From an uncultured Bacilli bacterium (lineage in GTDB: Bacteria; Bacillota_I; Bacilli_A; RFN20; CAG-449): a DNA stretch of 51,241 bases. The notes under the pieces are model-generated. The model was not told where the DNA came from, ran no database searches, and worked only from the letters and a program-made list of their open reading frames with translations. Of this stretch, positions 1-7,079 are shown one piece after another. Location: assembly GCA_944332525.1 (NCBI GenBank), contig CALVKD010000041.1, positions 1-51,241 on the forward strand, in the 5' to 3' direction. Both the position numbers and the translations under genes were made by a program. Positions within the stretch are counted from its first letter, which is position 1; each line of letters starts with the position of its first letter.

Positions 1-50
1 GCTTCTTTTTCTTCTGGAGTTCGCATTACATTTTTCTTTTTTGTTCGCAT
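1..50 (-). CDS. N-terminal fragment, probable IS3-family OrfA
   Basis: Only the first 16 codons are in the window (MRTKKKNVMRTPEEKE). The basic start followed by RTPEEKE resembles the beginning of IS3-family OrfA helix-turn-helix proteins. A good AGGAGG ribosome binding site lies at about 58-63 on the minus strand. A second ATG at codon 9 could also serve as start. The fragment is too short for a firm family call; it could be another small DNA-binding protein. Confidence 0.45.
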   Translation of the reverse strand, partial: MRTKKKNVMRTPEEKE

Positions 51-80
51 TATAAAACCTCCTTTTACTAGAATAACAAA

Positions 81-120
81 GAAAAAAGTGGATGGGTGTT
101 TTTTACCCTTGTCCACTTTT
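81..120 (-). terminator. Hairpin between tkt and the IS-like frame
   Basis: On the minus strand AAAAGTGG and GGGT pair with ACCC and CCACTTTT around an A-rich loop, followed by a run of Ts. This is a strong intrinsic terminator. It would end tkt transcripts and also protect the IS-like open frame from read-through. Confidence 0.7.
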
Positions 121-155
121 ATCCTAGCACTCCAACTGCAACCTTTATTTTTTTA

Positions 156-2120
156 CTAGATAATTTCCTTAATTCTTCTAACTAATTCATCGCTGGTAAA
201 ATTAAATTTCTTAATTACATCACCGGCTGGTGCTGAAGCTCCAAAAGTGTCAATGCTCATAACATGTGGAGCAAAGCGGTGCCATCCAAAGGATGAAAGC
301 ATTTCAACTGCGATGCGTTTACCATATTCATTGCCTAATGTTTCTTTAATGTAAGTTGGATCTTGCTTTAAGAATCTTTCTTGGCTCATCATTGAAACGA
401 CGCGGGAATCAATGCCTTCTTTAAGAAGTTTTTCTTGAGCTTCAACTGCTAAGGAAACTTCTGAACCAGAGGCGATAATGGTAATTTGTGCTTCTTTAAC
501 TTCATGAGATACGACATAGCCGCCTTTTTCGCTATCTTTTGAAGAAGTACCAGGTAATACTGGAAGAGCTTGTCTAGTTAAAATAATGCAGCATGGATGA
601 GTTGTTTGTTCAAACATCAAGCGGTAGGCTGTCGCAACTTCATTAGCATCGCATGGGCGGAAAACTTCAACATTTGGAATTGATCTAAGCATTGCTAATT
701 GTTCGATAGGTTGATGTGTTGGTCCATCTTCGCCGACAGCGATTGAATCGTGTGAGAAGAGATAGACAGCTGGTAAGTTGGATAGAGCAGCCATTCTAAT
801 AGCCGGTTTAAGGTAATCAGCGAAAACCAAGAAGCAGCCGACATAAGTTCTTAATCCACCGTGGAGCAACATACCGTTTTGGATCGCTGCCATAGCAAAT
901 TCACGAATACCGAAGTTAATTGATCTGCCTTCGCGGTGTTCTGGGGTGAAATATGTTCCTCCGTTAATCTTAGTATAAACTGAACCAGCGACATCAGCCG
1001 AACCACCAATTAAATTATGAATATTAGCGTGTAATAAATTAATAATAGTTTTTGAAGTATTTCTTGAAGCTTCCTTCATTCCTACTTCGAATTTTGGATT
1101 TTCCTGGTAAAGTTCAGTTGTAACTGAATTATTTAAAGAAGAAGCGATTTTCTTTGCTTCAACAGGATGAGCCATAGCGTATTCATCATAGAGTTTATTC
1201 CATTCTTGATATGCTTTTTCACCTCTTGCAGCAAAGCTATTTTTGAAATCTTCATAAACTTCTGGTAAAACAGTGAAGTCAGGATAATCAAAGCCATATT
1301 TTAACTTTGCGTTATGTCCGTCTTCTTCACCTAATGGAGAACCATGGACTTTACTTGTACCTTGGTTAGCAGAACCAAAGCCGATAACTGTATGGACCAT
1401 GATTAATGTCGGTTTATCAGAAACTTTAGCCTTTGTTATCGCTCTATCGATATCATCAACATCATTGCCGTCTTTAACTTCTATAACATTCCATTCACTT
1501 GCTTCAAAGCGCTTTTTAACGTCTTCAGAGAAAGATAAATCTAATCCGCCATCAAGAGTAACATTATTAGCATCATAGAAGAGGATAAGCTTATTTAACT
1601 TCTGATGTCCAGCAAACGAGATAGCTTCTTGGGAAATACCTTCTTGAAGACAGCCATCACCGCATAAAGCATAAGTATAGTGATCAAAAATATTTTTTGC
1701 TCCCTCATACATAGCTTTTAATGATTGTTCTGCTAAAGCCAAACCAACAGCTTGAGCAATACCTTGACCTAATGGTCCTGCTGAAGCATCAACGCCTGTA
1801 GTAACACCAAATTCTGGATGTCCAGGAGTTCTTGAATCTAATTGACGGAAATGTTTTAAATCATCCATATTCAAATCATAGCCAGCTACATGCAATATTG
1901 CATAGAGAAGCGCTGAGGCATGACCGGCAGAAAGAACAAATCTATCGCGGTTAATCCATTCAGGATGATGTGGATCAGCTTTCAAATGGCGAGTAAAAAG
2001 AGTATAGAGAATTGGTGCAGAACCAAGTGCCATACCTGGGTGACCTGACTTTGCCTTATTTATTTCATCAATACATAAGGCGCGAATGCAAGCAATCGAT
2101 AATTTTGATGATGTCTTCAT
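156..2120 (-). CDS. tkt: Transketolase
   Basis: Transketolase moves two-carbon ketol units between sugar phosphates in the non-oxidative pentose phosphate pathway, using thiamine diphosphate. At 654 residues it has the full family length. The N-terminal cofactor domain shows His27 in SGHPGM, His67 in SAGHAS, GPLGQG near 115 and the GDG...N cofactor motif at 154-185. The central pyrimidine domain has the HDSIAVGEDGPTHQP stretch that is typical of the family. The ATG at 2118-2120 has an AAGGAAG site upstream. No partner pathway gene is adjacent. A structured RNA lies only about 22 bases upstream, so tkt may be expressed by read-through from that RNA promoter. Confidence 0.97.
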   Translation of the reverse strand: MKTSSKLSIACIRALCIDEINKAKSGHPGMALGSAPILYTLFTRHLKADPHHPEWINRDRFVLSAGHASALLYAILHVAGYDLNMDDLKHFRQLDSRTPGHPEFGVTTGVDASAGPLGQGIAQAVGLALAEQSLKAMYEGAKNIFDHYTYALCGDGCLQEGISQEAISFAGHQKLNKLILFYDANNVTLDGGLDLSFSEDVKKRFEASEWNVIEVKDGNDVDDIDRAITKAKVSDKPTLIMVHTVIGFGSANQGTSKVHGSPLGEEDGHNAKLKYGFDYPDFTVLPEVYEDFKNSFAARGEKAYQEWNKLYDEYAMAHPVEAKKIASSLNNSVTTELYQENPKFEVGMKEASRNTSKTIINLLHANIHNLIGGSADVAGSVYTKINGGTYFTPEHREGRSINFGIREFAMAAIQNGMLLHGGLRTYVGCFLVFADYLKPAIRMAALSNLPAVYLFSHDSIAVGEDGPTHQPIEQLAMLRSIPNVEVFRPCDANEVATAYRLMFEQTTHPCCIILTRQALPVLPGTSSKDSEKGGYVVSHEVKEAQITIIASGSEVSLAVEAQEKLLKEGIDSRVVSMMSQERFLKQDPTYIKETLGNEYGKRIAVEMLSSFGWHRFAPHVMSIDTFGASAPAGDVIKKFNFTSDELVRRIKEII

Positions 2121-2141
2121 AATTCTTCCTTTTCAACAAAA

Positions 2142-2310
2142 TAAAAGCCTAATAGACTTGGCTGAATCCCGAAGGACCAGAGTGGAAAGCTTTTCTCTAC
2201 TTTAGGATTCCGAACTTAGATATCTTGATAAGATGAACGGCCTTCAACACCATAGAGATGAAAAAACTCTCCTAAAATTTAATGTGGAATCGCATACGTC
2301 TATTAGACAT
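2142..2310 (-). ncRNA. Structured RNA upstream of tkt, 6S-like
   Basis: A promoter at 2315-2343 would start an RNA of about 165-170 bases on the minus strand. Its ends pair perfectly (CTAATAGAC at 2306-2298 with GTCTATTAG at 2157-2149) and the 3' arm runs into GCTTTTATTTT, a terminator-like tail. Inside, TTTAGGA pairs with TCCTAAA, ATCTT with AAGAT at the tip, and the 3' side holds a small GGTCC-TTCG-GGATT hairpin. A long rod with a closing stem, a central bubble and a 3' side hairpin fits 6S RNA of Firmicutes. The alternative is a cis-acting tkt leader. No conserved primary-sequence motif was recognised, so the 6S name is tentative; the structure itself is well supported. Confidence 0.55.
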
Positions 2311-2314
2311 TTAC

Positions 2315-2343
2315 ATTCTAGCATGAAAATAAAAGCATGGCAA
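2315..2343 (-). promoter_or_regulatory. Sigma-A-type promoter of the structured RNA
   Basis: TTGCCA (2338-2343) and TAGAAT (2315-2320) are separated by 17 bases on the minus strand. The predicted start near 2308-2310 coincides with the first bases of the closing stem of the RNA. Confidence 0.75.
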
Positions 2344-2505
2344 TTTTGTATATATTTTCTTAATGTGCTTTTGTTGCACAGCAAGAGATTATCAAGCAAA
2401 TACAGAAAAGATTGTCAATTTTTAATTAAAATATCTTAAACAATCATTTATTTCATTATATAGATTCTTATAAAAAAATTTTTTAATCAAAAATGCATTT
2501 TCTAC

Positions 2506-2534
2506 TTGATAAAAAGAAACTAAATACTTAGAAT
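2506..2534 (+). promoter_or_regulatory. Promoter of infC-rpmI-rplT
   Basis: TTGATA (2506-2511), a 17-base spacer and TAGAAT (2529-2534) form a good housekeeping promoter. The start would be near 2541, giving a leader of about 140 bases before infC. Confidence 0.75.
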
Positions 2535-2540
2535 AATTAA

Positions 2541-2681
2541 GGTAAATAAATCGTGGAAAGAAGGAGCGCCCGCTTCTCACCAGATCTAGAATATAGATTG
2601 GTAAAGAGCTACCAAAGATAACTTTGAAGTTTTGATGGGCGCAGGATTCTGTGCCCATTTTATTTTACTAGGAGGATCTCA
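2541..2681 (+). promoter_or_regulatory. infC operon leader with terminator/antiterminator (L20-leader type)
   Basis: The leader contains GCGCCC (2566-2571), a hairpin built from ACCA/ATCTA and TAGAT/TGGT (2579-2602), and then GGGCGC (2637-2642). GGGCGC can pair either with the upstream GCGCCC or within the terminator hairpin at 2636-2657, so the two structures exclude each other. In Bacillus, ribosomal protein L20 is known to bind the infC leader and cause premature termination; the same logic is inferred here. The ribosome binding site AGGAGG is at 2670-2675. Confidence 0.7.
2636..2666 (+). terminator. Leader terminator before infC
   Basis: TGGGCGCAG pairs with CTGTGCCCA (one G-U pair) around a GATT loop, followed by TTTTATTTTA. 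It lies 16 bases before the infC start, so it is a regulated attenuator rather than the end of an upstream gene. Confidence 0.75.
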
Positions 2682-3239
2682 ATTATAGAAACGAATAATA
2701 AACAATTACCGCCAAAGAAGAACAAGTTTGGTAACGATTTAGTTGATAACTTAATCCGTTTCCCAAGAGTCTTAGTCGTTGATCAAGACGGTAATCAACT
2801 CGGTGAAATGTCATCGCGTGATGCCCAGATGGAGGCACGTTCACGGAATCTCAACTTACTATGTGTAGCTCCGAACGCTAAAGTTCCGGTCTGCAAAATT
2901 CTCGATTATGGCAAATATCGCTATCAACAGCAAAAGAAAGCTAAAGAAGCGAAAAAGAATCAAACCATTATTGAAGTAAAAGAAATTCAATTATCGCCAG
3001 TCATCGGTGAACACGATCTTCAGACTAAGTTAAAACATGCTGTACGCTTCCTTGAGAATGGAAACAAAATCAAGATTACAATGCGTTTCAAAGGCAGACA
3101 GATTTCTCATATGGATGTCGGTAATCAAGTTATTGAGCGTTTTATCTCATTACTAAGCGATAAAGCTGTAGTGGAAAAAGCACCGATTCTAGACAAGAGA
3201 ACCTTAATCGTCATTTTAGCGTCGAAAGTAAAAAAATAG
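2682..3239 (+). CDS. infC: Translation initiation factor IF-3 (AUU start)
   Basis: IF-3 binds the 30S subunit, keeps it apart from 50S and checks the start codon and initiator tRNA. The first ATG in frame is at 2808, but the frame continues upstream with typical IF-3 N-terminal sequence (NLIRFPRVLVVDQDGNQLGEM) to an ATT at 2682. This ATT sits six bases after AGGAGG and gives a normal length of 185 residues. IF-3 genes are known to use AUU so that the factor limits its own translation; here the start is inferred from frame, spacing and length. The C-terminal domain includes VKEIQLSPVIGEHDLQTKL. It is first in the operon with rpmI (12 bases) and rplT. Confidence 0.93.
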   Translation: MIETNNKQLPPKKNKFGNDLVDNLIRFPRVLVVDQDGNQLGEMSSRDAQMEARSRNLNLLCVAPNAKVPVCKILDYGKYRYQQQKKAKEAKKNQTIIEVKEIQLSPVIGEHDLQTKLKHAVRFLENGNKIKITMRFKGRQISHMDVGNQVIERFISLLSDKAVVEKAPILDKRTLIVILASKVKK

Positions 3240-3251
3240 GAGGACAAAATC

Positions 3252-3446
3252 ATGCCAAAAATGAAATCCAAAAAAGCTTTGACCAAAAGAGTTAAAGTCA
3301 CAGGCAGTGGAAAATTAAAAAGACATTCCGCTTATATTTCCCACTTATCACACAACAAGTCACACAAACAGATTCGCCAATTAAGAAAGGCAAGTCTTGT
3401 CAGCAAATCTGACTACAAGAGAGTCAAGGATTTGATTCAACAATAA
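3252..3446 (+). CDS. rpmI: 50S ribosomal protein L35 (bL35)
   Basis: This 64-residue, strongly basic protein begins [20 protein letters not shown], the standard L35 start. It is a component of the large ribosomal subunit. An AGGAGG-like site precedes it and it lies between infC and rplT, the conserved order in Firmicutes. It is expected to share the L20-controlled leader of the operon. Confidence 0.97.
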   Translation: MPKMKSKKALTKRVKVTGSGKLKRHSAYISHLSHNKSHKQIRQLRKASLVSKSDYKRVKDLIQQ

Positions 3447-3460
3447 GGAGGTAATAGAAC

Positions 3461-3817
3461 ATGAGAGTTAAAGGCGGAACTACAACACACGCAAGAAGAA
3501 AAAAAGTCTTAAAGAGAGCTAAAGGTTACTTCGGTTCTAAACATCTTCTCTATAAGACCGCTCATGAGCAAGTAATGCATTCTCTCCACTATGCTTATGT
3601 TTCAAGAAGAACTATTAAGAGAGATTACCGCAAGTTATGGATTGTCAGAATCAATGCTGCCTGCCATCACTATGATATCAGCTATTCAACATTAATTCAT
3701 GGATTAAAACTTGCTAACATCAACGTTAACAGAAAAATGCTTTCCGAAATCGCTATCGCTGATGATAAGGCATTTGCTGAATTAGTCTCTACTGCTAAAA
3801 AAGCTTTAGCTAAGTAA
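3461..3817 (+). CDS. rplT: 50S ribosomal protein L20 (bL20)
   Basis: L20 binds 23S rRNA early in assembly of the large subunit and in Bacillus also represses this operon. The 118-residue protein has the usual length and the [16 protein letters not shown] and Y..RR.RK..R.LWI.RINAA patterns. AAGGAGG precedes the ATG. It is the last gene of the operon and is followed after about 25 bases by a strong terminator. The leader at 2541-2681 is the likely target of its feedback control. Confidence 0.97.
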   Translation: MRVKGGTTTHARRKKVLKRAKGYFGSKHLLYKTAHEQVMHSLHYAYVSRRTIKRDYRKLWIVRINAACHHYDISYSTLIHGLKLANINVNRKMLSEIAIADDKAFAELVSTAKKALAK

Positions 3818-3841
3818 TTAGTAATTAAGCTCAGAAAAATT

Positions 3842-3865
3842 CAAGGCTTCGGCCTTGTTTTTTTT
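3842..3865 (+). terminator. Terminator of infC-rpmI-rplT
   Basis: CAAGGC-TTCG-GCCTTG followed by eight Ts: a compact intrinsic terminator with a UUCG loop, 25 bases after the rplT stop. Confidence 0.95.
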
Positions 3866-3967
3866 CGCCAAAAATATCATAATTTATCACCATCTGTAGC
3901 TTAATTATTCTTAATTTTTTCAAATGAAAATATTACAATAAAAACATAAACTGAATGAGGTGATAAT

Positions 3968-4669
3968 ATGTCTTTTATTGAAATAGAAAACGTATCAAAA
4001 ATATATGGTGAAGGAGCAACTGAAGTAAAGGCTCTTGATAATGTTTCTTTTAAAATAGAAAAAGGTGAAATTGTTGTCATTCTCGGAGCTTCTGGTGCCG
4101 GAAAATCGACTCTTTTAAATATTCTAGGAGGAATGGATAACCTTACGTCTGGGTCCTATAAAATGGACGGGGAAGAAGTCGGTAATTATAATAGCAAGGA
4201 ACTAGAAAACTTTCGAAGAAACAATATTGGATTCGTCTTTCAATTTTATAATTTAATGAATAATTTAACAGCTTTAGAAAACGTTGAAATAGCGGCCTCA
4301 CTTGTCAAAAATCCTCTTTCTAGCATTGATATGTTAGAAAAAGTTGGTTTGGCAAAAAGAAAAAATAATTATCCGGGTGAATTATCAGGAGGCGAACAGC
4401 AAAGAGTCAGTATCGCTAGGGCTCTTGTGAAAAATCCAAAACTGCTTCTCTGCGATGAACCAACAGGTGCATTAGACAGTAAAACTGGAATTTCTATTAT
4501 TAAGCTCCTCTATGAAATTTCTAGAGAAGAAAATACCACTGTCATAATAGTAACCCATAATTCATCTTTAAAAGATATTGCTACGCATTTAATTAGAATT
4601 GCTGATGGAAAAATCATCGAAAATACCTATCAAGAAAAGAAGGAGAACGTCGATGAAATCAAATGGTAA
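3968..4669 (+). CDS. ABC transporter ATP-binding protein (MacB/LolD type)
   Basis: The cytoplasmic ATPase of an FtsX-type ABC system. Walker A is GASGAGKST at 40-48, the signature LSGGEQQR at 139-146, Walker B with the catalytic glutamate LLLCDEPTGALD at 159-170, and the switch histidine is in VTHN near 204. At 233 residues it has the usual length. GAGGTGAT precedes the start. Its last codons overlap the permease gene by 17 bases, so the two are translationally coupled. MacB/LolD-type pairs export peptides or drugs or do mechanical work on lipoproteins or cell-wall enzymes; the substrate here cannot be told. No sensor kinase of the BceS type is adjacent. Confidence 0.92.
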   Translation: MSFIEIENVSKIYGEGATEVKALDNVSFKIEKGEIVVILGASGAGKSTLLNILGGMDNLTSGSYKMDGEEVGNYNSKELENFRRNNIGFVFQFYNLMNNLTALENVEIAASLVKNPLSSIDMLEKVGLAKRKNNYPGELSGGEQQRVSIARALVKNPKLLLCDEPTGALDSKTGISIIKLLYEISREENTTVIIVTHNSSLKDIATHLIRIADGKIIENTYQEKKENVDEIKW

Positions 4670-7079
4670 GAGCAAATCGACTTTTCGTTTGTTAAATAGA
4701 AAAGTTCTCCGCTCGCTTAAAGATAATTATAAGCAATACTTAGCTATTTTAATGATTTCTTTTTTAGCTGTTTGTCTTTTTAATGGTCTAACTTCCAATG
4801 CTGATTTATTAAATAGACGCGTGGAAAATCTTTATGAAAAAGGCAATATCGCAGATTTATTTTTAACGATATCCCCTTATTCTTATCAAGATGATATTAT
4901 TGAAATTAAGAATCTTGATATTGACATTAGCGAGATCAATACGCGCGGCAATATTCAGGCAAACTATCAGCAAAATAGTTTAAATTTATTAATCAATAAC
5001 GATGATAATACCGTTTCTGTTCCTATTGTAATCGACGGTGATGAAAACTTTATGATCACTGATTCTTTTGCTGAAGCTAATAATTTAAAAATCGGTGATG
5101 AAATGTTGCTTGAAATAACCAATCCGCTTTTGCAATCAGAAGAATTTGAAAAATATATTAATTTATTACCACTTGTTTTAAAACCAAATCAAGAAAACGT
5201 CCTAGCTGAACCATTAATTCAAATATCCTTTACCGTTTCAGGTATTATGTATTTTCCTGAAGCAGTTGCATCAAGTCAATTTTCAGATACTTATATCTAT
5301 AGTCAGTTTTCCTATGTATACGATGTTTTAAAAGATTTTATACTTTCGCATTACAATTTGGAATCCTATCTAAACAATGTTACTTCTCAGCAAATATATA
5401 ATCTTCTAGTAAATCAAATTTTAATTAAAACATCTGATATTGAAAGAAGTAAAGATATTATTAATGAATATTACGCTTCTAAAGAAACAAACAATCTTCT
5501 CTTGCTAATTGATTTAGAGAATTTGCCAAGTAACTCGCAGGTAATGCAAGATGTTAACCAATCAAAGAAATTAACCTATGTTTTTCCTACAATTTTCTTT
5601 TTAGTATCAATATTAATTATTTCAACAACTCTTTCACAGTTGATTCTTAAAGAAAGATTGCAGATAGGTGCAATGAAATCTTTAGGAATCAAAAAAAGCT
5701 TAATATATCTCCATTATATGACGTATGGTTTTATCGTTTGTTTGCTTGGAGGTTTAATTGGATTTATCGTTGGTCCATTAACTTTACCAAAAGTCATGGA
5801 GTTAAAATATGCTTTATTATGGGATATGCCTCAGCTTAGCAGCAAGTTATTTTTGCCGTTAAACATTGTTTCAATACTAGTAATCTTAGCAATAGCTCTC
5901 TTAATTTCCTTTATTGTAATTAGAAAAAGCGTTTCTGAAAAGCCGGTTGACCTTTTAAAAAATGTTGCTCCAAAAACGAAAGTAAATCTCTTTAATAATG
6001 CTCGACATTTATCTTTAACAACTAAAATGTCTTTTAGAAATATTTTGGCTAATAAAGCTAAATCTTTAATGATTATCTTAGGAACTCTAGGCTGCACAGC
6101 CCTTTTAGTATGTGGATTTGGTGTAATGGATACATTGAATTATGGAGTAAATCTTGATATTTATGAAAACACCACGATTCCACTAACAGTAGAAATATCA
6201 GTTTCCTATAACAATATCACATCGCAGCTAGAAGAAATTGATGGAGTAAGCGATGTTGAAGGATTAATAGTCTATCCAGTTACCTTAACCAATGATGATA
6301 AGGCCTCTATGACAACAATTAACCTCCTTAATACTGCAAATTCTAAATACATTCACTTTCCTTATAGCGACGGAGTAGCGATTATCTCAACTTTAGCGGA
6401 TGATTTAAACGTTAAAGTCGGAGACGAAATATCTGTTACCTATAACCAGAAAACTTATACCAGAAAAATTGGTTTCATCGTTGAATCAAGTATTTTAAAC
6501 GGAATATATGATCTTAGTGAAAATTATGATTCTTTTATCGCGCCAAACACCTACTATATGTCTTACCAGGAGGATAGACTACCGCAAATTGAAGAAGAAA
6601 TATCATCAATTAGTGATGTCACAAGCGTCATGACATTGCAAGATTTAAAAGATAAAGCTGACAATTTACTTTCATCAATAAAAATGATGACCAATGTCAT
6701 CAAGATTTTTGCTATAGCTCTAGCGGTTGTCGTAATTTATAATCTTATCTCTTTGAATATTTCTGAACGTAGCCGTGATATCGCAACAATGAAAGTTATC
6801 GGATTCCACTTTACAGAAATTCGCTCGATGCTGATAAAAGAAATTATGATATTAACCTTTATTGGAACCTTTATTGGTCTTTTTGTCGGCTATCCGTTAT
6901 GCGTTTTAACTCTCGCCATCAATAAAACCAATCTCATAGCTTTCCTCTATCATATAAATTTCACAACTTACTTGATTTCGTTAGCTATTTCTTTAGTAAG
7001 CGCCTTAATTGTTGAGCTTATTTTAACTATACGAATCAATAAAATTTCTATGGTTTCATCATTAAAATCAGTTGAGTAA
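4653..7079 (+). CDS. FtsX-domain ABC permease
   Basis: Membrane partner of the preceding ATPase. The start chosen is the ATG at 4653, which has AGGAG at 4641-4645, giving 808 residues; an upstream in-frame start at 4599 lies well inside the ATPase gene and lacks a site. One membrane segment lies near residues 28-46, followed by a large extracellular domain, three segments near 310-425, one near 470-492, a second extracellular domain and three more near 685-800. This is the duplicated FtsX layout. The two extracellular domains carry the substrate specificity, which is unknown. The gene ends directly against the convergent gene at 7080, with no space for a terminator between them. Confidence 0.9.
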   Translation: MKSNGKSKSTFRLLNRKVLRSLKDNYKQYLAILMISFLAVCLFNGLTSNADLLNRRVENLYEKGNIADLFLTISPYSYQDDIIEIKNLDIDISEINTRGNIQANYQQNSLNLLINNDDNTVSVPIVIDGDENFMITDSFAEANNLKIGDEMLLEITNPLLQSEEFEKYINLLPLVLKPNQENVLAEPLIQISFTVSGIMYFPEAVASSQFSDTYIYSQFSYVYDVLKDFILSHYNLESYLNNVTSQQIYNLLVNQILIKTSDIERSKDIINEYYASKETNNLLLLIDLENLPSNSQVMQDVNQSKKLTYVFPTIFFLVSILIISTTLSQLILKERLQIGAMKSLGIKKSLIYLHYMTYGFIVCLLGGLIGFIVGPLTLPKVMELKYALLWDMPQLSSKLFLPLNIVSILVILAIALLISFIVIRKSVSEKPVDLLKNVAPKTKVNLFNNARHLSLTTKMSFRNILANKAKSLMIILGTLGCTALLVCGFGVMDTLNYGVNLDIYENTTIPLTVEISVSYNNITSQLEEIDGVSDVEGLIVYPVTLTNDDKASMTTINLLNTANSKYIHFPYSDGVAIISTLADDLNVKVGDEISVTYNQKTYTRKIGFIVESSILNGIYDLSENYDSFIAPNTYYMSYQEDRLPQIEEEISSISDVTSVMTLQDLKDKADNLLSSIKMMTNVIKIFAIALAVVVIYNLISLNISERSRDIATMKVIGFHFTEIRSMLIKEIMILTFIGTFIGLFVGYPLCVLTLAINKTNLIAFLYHINFTTYLISLAISLVSALIVELILTIRINKISMVSSLKSVE

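Larger units (their letters stand above)
1..134 (-). mobile_element. Probable end of an IS3-like insertion sequence
   Basis: The minus strand from about 134 reads TGGAGTGCTAGGATAAAAGT, which has the TG-start and general look of an IS3-family terminal repeat. It is followed by a strong hairpin (84-120), an AGGAGG ribosome binding site and an open frame with an OrfA-like start. The element leaves the window on the left, so its other end and the transposase core cannot be checked. The boundary lies only about 21 bases after the transketolase stop. The assignment rests on arrangement and a short protein start, so it is tentative. Confidence 0.45.

Noticed and set aside
2142-2310. tmRNA, SRP RNA or T-box identity for the structured RNA
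   Set aside because: No tRNA-like end with CCA, no SRP tetraloop core and no T-box TGGN bulge was found.
2233-2439. Plus-strand open frame of 68 codons over the structured RNA
   Set aside because: It runs antisense through the RNA and its promoter, has no ribosome binding site and an unlikely composition.
2422-2658. Minus-strand open frame of 78 codons over the infC leader
   Set aside because: It overlaps the infC promoter, leader and terminator; no ribosome binding site; explained by structured leader sequence.
4599-4652. Upstream start for the FtsX permease
   Set aside because: It lies inside the ATPase gene, lacks a ribosome binding site and adds a basic stretch not typical of the family; ATG 4653 has AGGAG.
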